Positions 53,283-62,456 of a DNA stretch of 64,000 nt are shown piece by piece. Position 1 is the stretch's first letter; the number at the start of each line of letters is the position of its first letter. The stretch spans positions 1 to 64,000 of the forward strand of contig JAFUOX010000055.1 of assembly GCA_017481725.1 (NCBI GenBank), given 5' to 3'. A model generated the notes under the pieces. The model saw only the letters and a program-made list of their open reading frames with translations. It did no database searches and was not told where the DNA came from. The position numbers and the translations under genes were made by a program. Origin of the DNA: Kiritimatiellia bacterium (GTDB lineage: Bacteria; Verrucomicrobiota; Kiritimatiellia; RFP12; UBA3636).

Positions 53283-54146
53283 TTATTTGTGTTTTTTTAA
53301 AATGTTACAAATCTTTTTTTTACAACAATGTTTGCATTTTGTTCTTAATACAAGTTTATTTAAAAGGAATGAGTTATCTACGGTGTTGTGCTTTTCAAAA
53401 TCTAACGTTATAGTATCAGGATGGTTTTTATAAAAAGAATTCATCTTTTTTATAAAATCCTCTTTTGGGAGACACGGGCCACAAAGGATTTTAGCACTTT
53501 TCCAAAGTGGCATAACATCTATATCAATTTTTTGGGGTGGATTTGTAGATGTTATATCTAATTCCACAAGAATGCGGACTTCTGTTTCGTATTCCCATGC
53601 AATATTTTTTATTGCCCCAGTGAAATCACCATCTTCACAAATATGTTTTAAATTAGAGCATTTGTTGGTAGTAAGAAGAGATCTATTCCATCTAATGGAA
53701 TTAGTTTTGTCGTTAAAATAAGTAATGTCAACTAGTTTAATATTTTTTATTTTATATTTTTCCCGAGTTTCTGGATCATGACAGCATACAGTGTTTTTAA
53801 TGGTTTTTAAAATGGATGCTTTTGTAAATTTGATACGGATGGCCTTGTTAAGACTACTATTATATATACTCCAAAGTGCAACGCTTTCATGACTGCTAAA
53901 TGAGAAGCTCCCTACATATAAATTCTTTAAATCATTATTATGATTAAATCCTTCTGTAAGATCGTTCAATTTTGTTATATGTGATAAACGTAATGTTTTG
54001 CTTTGTAGCATACTTTTTAATGCGTCAATACTAGTGTAATGATAGTAGTAACTATGCCTTTCTGCTCTATCAATTAAAAATTCTTTTATCTCTTTTAAAG
54101 TTGTTAAATTTTTAAATTCATTTCTAATGTTATCTATTGTTGCCAT
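53283..54146 (-). CDS. DUF2971 family protein
   Basis: 287 residues, start preceded by GGGAGGAG on the minus strand. Early YYYHYTSIDALKSMLQSKTL and the KLNDLTEG block match DUF2971, as does the SFSSHESVALWSIYNSS segment. The HYTS...L..ML pattern recalls ADP-ribosyltransferase-like folds (DarT/DUF4433), but this is only a resemblance. The C-terminus has a Cys cluster (TKCKHCCKKKIC). DUF2971 genes are often found in accessory and defence regions. It stands alone at the junction of backbone and glycan locus. Confidence 0.72.
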   Translation of the reverse strand: MATIDNIRNEFKNLTTLKEIKEFLIDRAERHSYYYHYTSIDALKSMLQSKTLRLSHITKLNDLTEGFNHNNDLKNLYVGSFSFSSHESVALWSIYNSSLNKAIRIKFTKASILKTIKNTVCCHDPETREKYKIKNIKLVDITYFNDKTNSIRWNRSLLTTNKCSNLKHICEDGDFTGAIKNIAWEYETEVRILVELDITSTNPPQKIDIDVMPLWKSAKILCGPCLPKEDFIKKMNSFYKNHPDTITLDFEKHNTVDNSFLLNKLVLRTKCKHCCKKKICNILKKHK

Positions 54147-54296
54147 TTTATCTCCTCCCTAAATGCTATATCGCTCATAATTTTGAATATTTGTAAATTA
54201 CTTAAATATTATATTGATATGTAGTTTGCAAAGGTAATAGCTGAAATTTTATATTCTAATGATACTATAATTAACAATACATTAATCTGTATTTTT
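54147..54296. other. AT-rich gap between DUF2971 gene and glycan operon end
   Basis: 150 bases; it should contain the DUF2971 promoter on the minus strand. No clear -35/-10 pair or terminator was found. Confidence 0.4.
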
Positions 54297-55517
54297 TTAT
54301 TTTAGATTGTTGAATTTATGAGAAATAATCTTGTCTGTCAGTTGTAAAACAATATTTTCCCAAAGAAGTTTTTTGTTGAATAATGGCTTAGGTGGAGGTG
54401 ATTTTATAACCTCAATCATTTTTTCTGAGAAGGAAGAAATAGATTCTTCTTCTGTGTCTTTCACAGGAACAGCAGTTCCGTTGTTTTCTGTAATAATACC
54501 AGGGCCACCCCAATCCCAACAAATAACTGGTGTACCAAGAGCTTGAGCTTCAACGCAAACTTGTCCAAATGCCTCATGTAAGGCCGGATGTAATAATGCC
54601 GTTGATTTTGCTATCTCTGTGTATACTTCTTCAAGAGTGTCTAATCTATTTATGAATGTTATATTATTAGATATTTGAAGCCTATTTGCTAAATCAATAA
54701 GATTCCTTTTCTCCGGACCATCACCAATTACTTCAAGTCTAGCATTGGGATAGTCTTGAAGTATGTTTTTAAACGCTTTTATGGCTAAATGTACTGCTTT
54801 CCAATGTTCTAATCTACATGCTGTAACAAAAAGGGGGTAGTTTTCTTTTTGTGTTGAATTTGATATGTTTTCTAATGCGATAAGTTGTTCTTGATTTAGC
54901 CCTGATTGGGGAATGATTTCAATAGTAGATATATCAACGAATTTGGATAGTTTTGATGCTGTTTCTTTTGTTGCTGCAAATGATAGTGTGATATGGTTAT
55001 ATGCAGATTTGAATAATGGGAGTCTTGGAATTAAGTATGAAAATAGATTTTTTATGTTCTCTTTTGTTTTACCGGATATAGAATAAGATTTTTTAAAACA
55101 AGGAGGAGTAGTGTCTCCACCACCAACAGGACCAAAAAATGTAGGGATACCAGTCTTGCCAAGAAAAGTTGGAACCCAATATTTACCGAATGTGATGTGG
55201 TGAATACAATCTGGTGATAGATTTTTAAGATTTTTCTTTATATATTTAAGGGCAGAAATTTGCCATATTATGTAAAAAAGTTGTACACCAAATCCTTTTC
55301 TTTTCCAAAAAGTCAAATATTTTGGTGGATCAAAAAATAACCATTGAACATTTGTAACCCAGATTTCGTTGCTGTTTAAAATATTATCCTTGTTGTTTTT
55401 TCATGTAAGAACTGTAACATTATGTTTTTTTGCAAGTTCATTGACAAAAGACCACCCAACACCAGGCTCTGAACCTTTCCCTGGTTCACATGCATAAGCT
55501 GATACTAAAATTTTCAT
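54297..55517 (-). pseudogene. Family 4 glycosyltransferase with in-frame TGA
   Basis: The gene runs from ATG at 55517 (MKILVSAYACEPGKGS, a typical GT4 start) to 54297, 406 residues, in a single frame apart from a TGA at codon 39 (55403-55401), which reads VTVLT-stop-KNNKDN. Relatives usually have Arg here (LTR), so a CGA or AGA to TGA change is likely. The remainder has the GT4 donor block ALLHPALHEAFGQVCVEAQALG and WGGPGII. TGA is a normal stop elsewhere in the window, so genome-wide recoding is excluded. It may be a recent nonsense mutation, a sequencing error or readthrough. An internal TTG at 55316 could give a 339-residue product lacking the first domain strand. Confidence 0.85.
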
Positions 55518-55574
55518 ATAAAATGTAAAGAATGCGTTTTGTTTAATTATAATTTAATTTTCTATTATTAGTAA

Positions 55575-56516
55575 TTATTTAGTTATTTCGAATAATGTAG
55601 AATTCATTTTTTTTGTGAGAACATCATCGGGAAAATAAATTATTAGAGGCTTGATAAAAAAACTTTTAATCCATAATTGTTTAGGTTGAACATGAATAAT
55701 GGTTGCTCTTTGTCTTCCTTGCATTTGTCTACGCTTGATACAAGAAAATAACAAAGATAACTTTTTTTTCTTTCGGAAATCCATATAGGATAATTTTGTA
55801 AGAACACCCTTTTTAGACGAAATATTAGTAGTAAAATCTTTATAGTTATAATCCCCCAAAGCTAATACTATTATTCCGCAAGGAGCAAAAAACATCCAAA
55901 AAAAAGTTTGCACTTTTCTAAAGAGATATCTTAAAAAAGAAAATGGGTGTTTGTATGTGTTTTGTATGATTTTTTGCTTTAAAAAAATATGGGCATCTAG
56001 GATTTTATTATTTTTAATAAAATTTAAAAAAGTTTCAAACTCTATTTTGTTGAGTATTTTTCTTTCTGTATTTAGATGAATATATAAATTGTTTATGTCT
56101 TCGTTAGTTAAAGGATTAGTATTTAATTCCTCATAAATTTTTACTATGTTTTTTGCTAATAATGGCATTGTAAATCTTTTATGAGTACTAAATGATGAAC
56201 TAAGTTTCGGAGGGGGTAAATAAAACCAGTTGAGGTAACTTACAATGTGTAACTCAAAAAAACCACATTGGGTATCGTTTTCTTTAAAAAAAAGGTATCG
56301 TAGGCCAAATGGAGAATTAACAATTGATAATAAGAAGTTGAGTTTTTCTGATATTAGTTTAATTGGTTTTTTTGTTTTTCCCCAGTCTGTTTTCTTTATC
56401 CAAACATCAACATCCCTACCGATGTTTCCATTATGGTTCCCATGAAGAATTGTTACTTCTATATTGTTAATATGTAATATATTTATGATTTTGTTAAATA
56501 ATTCTAATTTTTCCAT
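55575..56516 (-). CDS. Nucleotidyltransferase-like protein of unknown function
   Basis: 313 residues. The N-terminal part has LHGNHNGNIGRDVDVWI, which resembles the G-x(n)-DxD core of minimal nucleotidyltransferases, and a following F-x-L-H-I strand. The C-terminal half is Lys-rich with one hydrophobic stretch (FFAPCGIIVLALGDY). In some glycan loci such a domain is fused to a thymidylate-kinase-like domain; here that kinase is a separate gene two genes away. Function unknown. It follows the GT2 gene by 4 bases in the minus-strand operon. Confidence 0.6.
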   Translation of the reverse strand: MEKLELFNKIINILHINNIEVTILHGNHNGNIGRDVDVWIKKTDWGKTKKPIKLISEKLNFLLSIVNSPFGLRYLFFKENDTQCGFFELHIVSYLNWFYLPPPKLSSSFSTHKRFTMPLLAKNIVKIYEELNTNPLTNEDINNLYIHLNTERKILNKIEFETFLNFIKNNKILDAHIFLKQKIIQNTYKHPFSFLRYLFRKVQTFFWMFFAPCGIIVLALGDYNYKDFTTNISSKKGVLTKLSYMDFRKKKKLSLLFSCIKRRQMQGRQRATIIHVQPKQLWIKSFFIKPLIIYFPDDVLTKKMNSTLFEITK

Positions 56517-56520
56517 GTTT

Positions 56521-57456
56521 TTAAATTTTTGATTTTATTTTATGAAGAAAGAATTTTGGTCGAATTACAAATGCAAAAAAAATAAAAATAATAGTTTGTA
56601 TATATTTTTTTTCAGCAATTAAATAGCCTATATCATGAAATAATTTTTTGCTTAAAACTTTTCTATAATCTTTTATTTTTATTAAAATTGGTCTGTTTTT
56701 TTCTAAAGTTTCAAATTCTTCTAAGGATAATTCTTTTTTGTTGTTCCTTCTACGCACTATGCAGTTTTTTATATATTTTAAATAAAATTGAGAACGGAAG
56801 AATTTAGTTGTAGTGACAGACCCAGAGTGAATTCTATATCTAGTTAAAAATTCGGGTTGTGCTATAACTACATATTTTTCGCTGATTCTATTCCACAAAT
56901 CAATATCTTGAGCTTGTTTAAATTGTGGACGAAATCTTAAGTTACTTTCATTAAGCATTGACATTCTAACAATAGAGGCCGGAGAATATAATCCAATGAT
57001 TTCGTTTGTTCTCATATATTCTGTATAGATTTCTCTTGTTAATACATCTAGTTTCCCTTTCCCAAAAATATCTCCTTTTGAATTTATGTATTTAACAAAC
57101 GAAGATGAGGCACAAACATCTTTGTTTTGATCCATAAATTGAACTTGTTTTTCCAGTCTGTTTGGTTCTGCGATATCATCTGCATCTATCATTAAACAGT
57201 AATCTGTTTTTACAATATCTAGTGCAGAGTTGCAGGCCATAGATCTACCTAAATTTTCTTTGTGTTTAATTATTGTTATTAATTTAGGATGTTGTTTCTT
57301 ATATTCTTCTAGGATGAAAATTGTTCTATCTGTAGAACAGTCGTCAACAATGATAATTTGCTCAGGTAAAACAGTTTGGGATAGAATACTATCAATAGTT
57401 TTTGCAATTAATTTCTCACCATTATAAACTGGAATTATAAAAGTTGCTGTAGACAT
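56521..57456 (-). CDS. Family 2 glycosyltransferase
   Basis: 311 residues. GT-A motifs: TFIIPVYNGEKLI, VDDCSTDRT and MIDADDIAEPNR, then a QDIDLWNR block. The C-terminus has a hydrophobic helix (TIIFIFFAFVI). Its start overlaps the stop of the acyltransferase gene upstream by one base. Confidence 0.92.
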   Translation of the reverse strand: MSTATFIIPVYNGEKLIAKTIDSILSQTVLPEQIIIVDDCSTDRTIFILEEYKKQHPKLITIIKHKENLGRSMACNSALDIVKTDYCLMIDADDIAEPNRLEKQVQFMDQNKDVCASSSFVKYINSKGDIFGKGKLDVLTREIYTEYMRTNEIIGLYSPASIVRMSMLNESNLRFRPQFKQAQDIDLWNRISEKYVVIAQPEFLTRYRIHSGSVTTTKFFRSQFYLKYIKNCIVRRRNNKKELSLEEFETLEKNRPILIKIKDYRKVLSKKLFHDIGYLIAEKKYIQTIIFIFFAFVIRPKFFLHKIKSKI

Positions 57457-58550
57457 TATGATTTTCCTTTTCTATTGAATGGATTAATAGCTAACATTTT
57501 TTCTTGAAAAAATGCCGAAATATGTGTTTTATATAAATAACAAAACAATATTAGGAAAAAAAACAAAACAATTATTGCGATAATGTTGATTAGGCAATGT
57601 TCTTGTAGATTAAAAAAAAGAAGAACAAAACGTAGGGTTCTAAGAGAAATTTGATGTAAAAGGAAAAATGGCAAAGAAATAGAGCTTAAGAAAACAATAA
57701 TTTTGTGTTGACTAAGGTTATAAAATAAACCTTTTCTAGTTATTGCAAGGAGATAAACAACGAATGCCGTAAATGGTGTAAACATTGTTTTTGTTGCAAC
57801 TATCATATATAAAAATGGAAATTGAGTTTTTAAAATAACAATACAAAAAATTAGTAAAAAAGAAGTGAAAATCAAAATATCAATATTGTGTGACTTCGTT
57901 TTTCCGTATGGTAATAAATAGATTGCTATATATATGCCTAATAAAAATTCATAAACACGATAAAGAGGAAATGAATAGAAAAAAGTATAAAGGAAGTCGG
58001 AATAAAAAAATGGCGAAAAGAAAAATGGTATAAGATACATAATAAAGATAAAAAGTAAAGAATATGTTTTCCCAAGAGTATTTATTAAATTTAATAATAA
58101 AGGGAAAAATAAATAGGCAAAACACAATGTAGAAAGGAACCAGCACACGCCTGAGAAATTTGATAAAGGGAAGTAGCTTTGAAGCAAAAGTAAATTTATA
58201 GGTACAGAAAACCAATTTACTCTGTCACTTAAAGATCCTAACAAAGCAAACGGAATCCCAATAATTGTTATTAATAGTGCAAGAGGATAAAATTTAGCAA
58301 GTCTTATCCAAAAAGAATAAAGATGAAATAGTAACCCTCTCTTTGTAGCGTTTTTATGATTGTGAGCCATAACAAGGCCTGAAATAATAAAGAAAATACT
58401 TACAGGTATAGCACCAATATCAGTAAAAACACCACTTATTTTATAGTAATCTCTGAAATTTTTTATACTAGGAACAATAGGGGTATGGCAAATAAAAACC
58501 ATAATCATTGATATTGCTCTTAAAAGATTTAAGCCGTGTAATTTATTCAT
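57456..58550 (-). CDS. Acyltransferase 3 family membrane protein (OafA-like)
   Basis: 364 residues with about ten membrane helices. The N-terminal block LNLLRAISMIMVFICHTPI has the conserved R-x(n)-H of the family, and FFIISGLVMAHN follows. Such proteins acetylate (or otherwise acylate) surface sugars. It lies in the middle of the minus-strand glycan operon. Confidence 0.9.
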   Translation of the reverse strand: MNKLHGLNLLRAISMIMVFICHTPIVPSIKNFRDYYKISGVFTDIGAIPVSIFFIISGLVMAHNHKNATKRGLLFHLYSFWIRLAKFYPLALLITIIGIPFALLGSLSDRVNWFSVPINLLLLQSYFPLSNFSGVCWFLSTLCFAYLFFPLLLNLINTLGKTYSLLFIFIMYLIPFFFSPFFYSDFLYTFFYSFPLYRVYEFLLGIYIAIYLLPYGKTKSHNIDILIFTSFLLIFCIVILKTQFPFLYMIVATKTMFTPFTAFVVYLLAITRKGLFYNLSQHKIIVFLSSISLPFFLLHQISLRTLRFVLLFFNLQEHCLINIIAIIVLFFFLILFCYLYKTHISAFFQEKMLAINPFNRKGKS

Positions 58551-58557
58551 ATTTAAT

Positions 58558-59184
58558 TCATCTAGGTATATCGGTTGTTGAAATATTTATATTTTTTAAA
58601 AGCTGATTAATAATCTCATCTGGCGAGGCTTCTGCATTTTGAATAATTAGCCTTTTAATGAGATTATGTTTGGTTAGTAAATCTTGGTATTGTTCAATTT
58701 CCGTTTTTGAAAGTTCTGGCTTTCGAGAAATAATTACCTCAGGTGCAGCAACTAACGCAATTGTTGTATGTGGCAGAGGAGTCATTCCAATAAAAAGTTT
58801 TAATATCCATTTAGGAAGTTTTAGTCGAAAGCGAGTAGGATCGAGAAAAATGTCATATGCATACCGATCTGCAATTACTAGACGATTTTTTCTTAAATTT
58901 GGCTTAATTATAAAGATGTAGCCGTATATGTAACATAAATAATGATAAAAAAGAAATGCGAGGCTTGCAATAGGATTTCTTATTGATTTTCCTCTTGGAT
59001 TTTGTGCAGCAGAAGAAGGGACACGATTAAAACAAATTTCTTTTTTTATTGGTTTCCAATGGAAATATAGATATTCATGGAAGTTATTTTCTTCCATAAG
59101 TTTAGGAATTGTTTTATTTATAATTGTACTTTTCCCAACGCCATCAGCGCCTTCAAAACAAATAAATAGTCCTTTTTTATTCAT
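58558..59184 (-). CDS. Thymidylate-kinase-like P-loop protein
   Basis: 208 residues. P-loop FEGADGVGKSTI (residues about 8-19), ADRYAYD in the DR(Y/H) position of dTMP kinases and a C-terminal adenine-loop region. The middle departs from housekeeping Tmk, and the place inside a glycan operon suggests a specialised kinase acting on a sugar or nucleotide-sugar precursor rather than dTMP. That is inference. An ordinary tmk is expected elsewhere. Confidence 0.8.
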   Translation of the reverse strand: MNKKGLFICFEGADGVGKSTIINKTIPKLMEENNFHEYLYFHWKPIKKEICFNRVPSSAAQNPRGKSIRNPIASLAFLFYHYLCYIYGYIFIIKPNLRKNRLVIADRYAYDIFLDPTRFRLKLPKWILKLFIGMTPLPHTTIALVAAPEVIISRKPELSKTEIEQYQDLLTKHNLIKRLIIQNAEASPDEIINQLLKNINISTTDIPR

Positions 59185-59250
59185 GTCGTAATTGTAATAA
59201 AATGATTCGTATTATGTCAATTTAAATGGTCTAGATGTAGAAGAATAAGT

Positions 59251-60021
59251 TTATTCATTGGAAACAAAATCTTGCATCCATTTACATTTTGATATGGTTG
59301 TTTTTACAAATTCATCAATCCTGTCCTCAGGAATTTTGTTAACCAATGTTCCAATGCGTTTAATTGCATATATTAAATCGTATGAAGAATCGTCTTTTTC
59401 TTCTGCCCATTCCCAGTCGATGGCAACTAATTCTCCAAAATCGGTTTCTCTAAGATTCCACGGAGCAAAATCGCCATGAATAATCTTATGTTTTCGCCAT
59501 TCAAGAAGTAATTCGTGAATTCGCTTGTCTTCGATAGATATGTTTTTTGCTTTTTTGTAATAAGGCATTTCAAAATAAAAAACTTTATCTATTTCTGCAG
59601 AAGATATAACTTTAGGGATACCTAGAATCCCATTAAATTTGGAAATATTATCAAATTCTTTCTGAATAGATGTTTTCTTATCAATAGTTGTGGCTTTAAT
59701 TATTGAGAACTTTGAGCCATCTCGTTTTACTGCAATAACTCTATCTCCATGATCTGGATTACATACTAAAAATCCTAAACAGCCTTTCTGAAAATCTTTA
59801 TTAAATATTTTGCAAAGCTCTGCAGCAACACCACTTAGAGTGTGTTGCTTTAATAGTGGTTTAACAAAATTTAATCGAATGGCTATGCTTAAAATGTGGT
59901 ATACAAGCTTAGCCTTAGTTGTTTGAGGGAGATATGTTTGTAGTGTTTTTAATGCTACTTTTTTGTCTGTTGGCAAAAGAAGTAGTGGAACCCCATGTCT
60001 TTTAAATACGTACAGATTCAT
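59251..60021 (-). CDS. Kinase-fold protein of the APH/WaaP type
   Basis: 256 residues. The catalytic loop is HGDFAPWNL (near residue 184) and the metal-binding motif is AIDWEWA, as in aminoglycoside phosphotransferase/LPS-kinase folds. A hinge-like EMPYYKKAKN lies before it. It probably phosphorylates a sugar in the surface glycan, or a small molecule. It lies between a GT2 gene and the thymidylate-kinase-like gene. Confidence 0.75.
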   Translation of the reverse strand: MNLYVFKRHGVPLLLLPTDKKVALKTLQTYLPQTTKAKLVYHILSIAIRLNFVKPLLKQHTLSGVAAELCKIFNKDFQKGCLGFLVCNPDHGDRVIAVKRDGSKFSIIKATTIDKKTSIQKEFDNISKFNGILGIPKVISSAEIDKVFYFEMPYYKKAKNISIEDKRIHELLLEWRKHKIIHGDFAPWNLRETDFGELVAIDWEWAEEKDDSSYDLIYAIKRIGTLVNKIPEDRIDEFVKTTISKCKWMQDFVSNE

Positions 60022-60028
60022 ACTCTTC

Positions 60029-60865
60029 CTATTTGTAGAATATTCTGCGTATGATTTTAAAAAATTGTCTCAAAAAGTACCTGGCAAAGTTTTTATGTAT
60101 ATTTACATACAATAGCCAAAATTTTTCTCCAAATGGAATTTTGGGAGCATATAGGTGCTGAACGCGTAGGCGTTCTTGATAGCGTCGTTCTGCAAATACT
60201 TCTGATACATTGTTTTCGTGCCATGCAAAACAAGCTAGCGTTTTTGGTATAAAGCCAAATTTGCAACCAAGCTTATAAAATCTACACCAATATTCAAAGT
60301 CCATTGTTACCTTGTAATGGATATCAAGTGGACCGACTTTTTCAAAGGCATTTCTTGCCCAAAATGTGCCAGCTGATGGAATATAGCATCCATGATATAG
60401 TAAAATATATCCGCAAAATATGTGATTATATTTCTTTTTTATGAATTTACCATCTTTATCAACAAATTCAATCTCTCCATATACGATATCTTTTTTAGGA
60501 TGAGACGTGAAATAATCAGATATGGTTTTCAATGTGCCTTCTTTATATATTTCATCTGCATTGAGCCAACACATAATTTCACCAGTGGAGCGTAATAGTC
60601 CTTTATTGATAGCATCAGTTTGTCCGCGATCCTTTTCGGATACCCAAGAAAAAGAGTAGCGAGCTTTTCTTTCTTCTGGAATTGTGGCAATAAAGTTATC
60701 CCACTCCTGCATGTATTTGACGCTATTGTCTGTTGAACCACCATCAATTACAATGTGTTCTACAATAGGAGAGTCCTCTGCCTCTGTTTGGGCAAAAACA
60801 TTCTTTATGGCTTTGATTAAAAAATCGCCGTAGTTATAGTTAGGAGTTACAATTGAAATTTTCAT
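60029..60865 (-). CDS. Family 2 glycosyltransferase
   Basis: 278 residues. IVTPNYNYGDFLI, IDGGSTDNS, SEKDRGQTDAINKG and LNADEIYKEG place it with the GT2 gene at 12204, although it is not a recent copy. It is first in the minus-strand glycan operon and is divergent from the polymerase gene at 61035. Confidence 0.92.
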   Translation of the reverse strand: MKISIVTPNYNYGDFLIKAIKNVFAQTEAEDSPIVEHIVIDGGSTDNSVKYMQEWDNFIATIPEERKARYSFSWVSEKDRGQTDAINKGLLRSTGEIMCWLNADEIYKEGTLKTISDYFTSHPKKDIVYGEIEFVDKDGKFIKKKYNHIFCGYILLYHGCYIPSAGTFWARNAFEKVGPLDIHYKVTMDFEYWCRFYKLGCKFGFIPKTLACFAWHENNVSEVFAERRYQERLRVQHLYAPKIPFGEKFWLLYVNIHKNFARYFLRQFFKIIRRIFYK

Positions 60866-60959
60866 AAAATGGATTAAAAGATAATATGTGTTTTTAGAAA
60901 TTTTATTTTTAACATCATTATATTAAAAAATTGGTCTTTGGTCAAACGATAATTGCTTG

Positions 60960-60988
60960 TTGAAAAAAAAATACAGATTTGGTAATAT
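60960..60988 (+). promoter_or_regulatory. Promoter of the O-antigen polymerase-like gene
   Basis: TTGAAA (60960-60965), a 17-base spacer, then TAATAT (60983-60988) preceded by TGG. It lies 46 bases before the ATG at 61035 in the divergent intergenic region. Confidence 0.6.
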
Positions 60989-61034
60989 TTTGCTAAAAAT
61001 CATTAGTTAACTCTTATTTCGGTTGCAAACTACA

Positions 61035-62432
61035 ATGAAAGCAAATTTATCCTCCATTCAGACAAAAATAATGCCAATTATTTTTGGATTGGCATTATTT
61101 GCCATCGCTTTTTTAGCTGTCAAGGGAATGGTATATGGCAATGTTACAAATGTTAAATTGCTAGTAGCAATGGTTGTTGCTATAGGTGTGGTATTACTGC
61201 TTGATAAAAATTATTGGATGCTATGTCCGATATTGGTGGTTGTTTCACTTAGAATACCTGGATTGCCTTTTTCTTCTGCGGAATTAGGGTGTCTTGCTCT
61301 AATAGGAATGTTTCTTTTACGTTCCTCAATGCATATGGATCGAGTGACTCCACTAAAAAAAGAAGTTATTTTTGCTGCCCCGTATTTTTTTTGGGTGTGT
61401 GTAGTTTGGTGCTTGAACCCTACGGGAATGCATATCTTTGGCTCAAATACAATTGGAGGTAGGTTCTATTTTAAAATAGTATTAGCATTTGCTACTCTTT
61501 GTGTTTTATCTCGAATTATAACATCAGAACGACAATGTAAAGTTATATTTTGGTCAATAATAATTGGAAATTTTATTAGTATTTTGTTTAGTTTGAGTTC
61601 TTTCGGTGTAGATGCACTTCAAGAGTCAATTGAAACGGATGCAAATACAAAGTATTATTTGGAAACTTTTGGGAATATTTTGTTGCTTTTACTTTGTCAT
61701 TACAGAATAGGCGAATTTATAAAATTAAGTTGGAAATTTTTTGTTGCAGTAATTTTATTTCTCACTGTCGCATATGCTGGACGTAGAACAATGATGGGGC
61801 GTGTCCTTATAACGCCATTTATTCTAATGTTTTTCAAGGGTAAGGATAAAATTAAAACAATCGTAATTGCACTATTTGCATGTTTTATTCTTGGTTTTGT
61901 ACTAGTTGGACAGGGTAGAGTATATGAGTTGCCATATTCTATGCAACGTGCGATGAGTTTTTTGCCTGCGAAATGGGATTCTAGATTTGATAACTACGGA
62001 ACAAAAGATTTGTTTAGAGAGGAGTTGCATAAACGAGCAAAAGAAAGAATTAAAGAAAGTCCGTTGTTCGGCAGGAAAGGTTTTTCGATGGATTTAAGGG
62101 ATACGCTATGGATTAATTCACGAGATGTAGCAGTAAACTATGAGGGACATGAATATGCAGGCAATTGGCACAATAAATTTTGGGGGATGGGTGCAGATTT
62201 TGGACTTCCAGCGTCTTTTGCTTGGTACTTTTTCTCTATTTCCACTGTTTTAATTTGTTGGAAACGACGCTATTGGACAAAATTTGGAACATTTCGAAAT
62301 ACGTTGTTTTTGTATTATTCTTTATTTATGGTTTATGATTTAATTTTTGCCTATGGTCATAGTGCAGTAACACCTTTTGGTCAATGGATTAATTTTGCAA
62401 TGTTGTTAGCATTATTTAATAAGAATGATTAA
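61035..62432 (+). CDS. O-antigen ligase/polymerase-like membrane protein
   Basis: 465 residues from ATG 61035 (a TTG at 61023 is also in frame). About ten to twelve membrane helices. A large periplasmic loop (about 300-390) holds RAMSFLPAKWDSRF and EGHEYAGNWHNKFWGMGADFG, the layout of Wzy/WaaL-type proteins with a conserved His in the H-N segment. It polymerises repeat units or ligates glycan to a carrier. It starts the + strand arm of the glycan locus. Confidence 0.82.
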   Translation: MKANLSSIQTKIMPIIFGLALFAIAFLAVKGMVYGNVTNVKLLVAMVVAIGVVLLLDKNYWMLCPILVVVSLRIPGLPFSSAELGCLALIGMFLLRSSMHMDRVTPLKKEVIFAAPYFFWVCVVWCLNPTGMHIFGSNTIGGRFYFKIVLAFATLCVLSRIITSERQCKVIFWSIIIGNFISILFSLSSFGVDALQESIETDANTKYYLETFGNILLLLLCHYRIGEFIKLSWKFFVAVILFLTVAYAGRRTMMGRVLITPFILMFFKGKDKIKTIVIALFACFILGFVLVGQGRVYELPYSMQRAMSFLPAKWDSRFDNYGTKDLFREELHKRAKERIKESPLFGRKGFSMDLRDTLWINSRDVAVNYEGHEYAGNWHNKFWGMGADFGLPASFAWYFFSISTVLICWKRRYWTKFGTFRNTLFLYYSLFMVYDLIFAYGHSAVTPFGQWINFAMLLALFNKND

Positions 62433-62456
62433 TTTTAAAAAGAGGATTTGTAATTC

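Noticed and set aside
53168-53413. Plus-strand 81-codon frame in the palindrome region
   Set aside because: It overlaps the inverted repeats and the 3' end of the DUF2971 gene and has no ribosome binding site.
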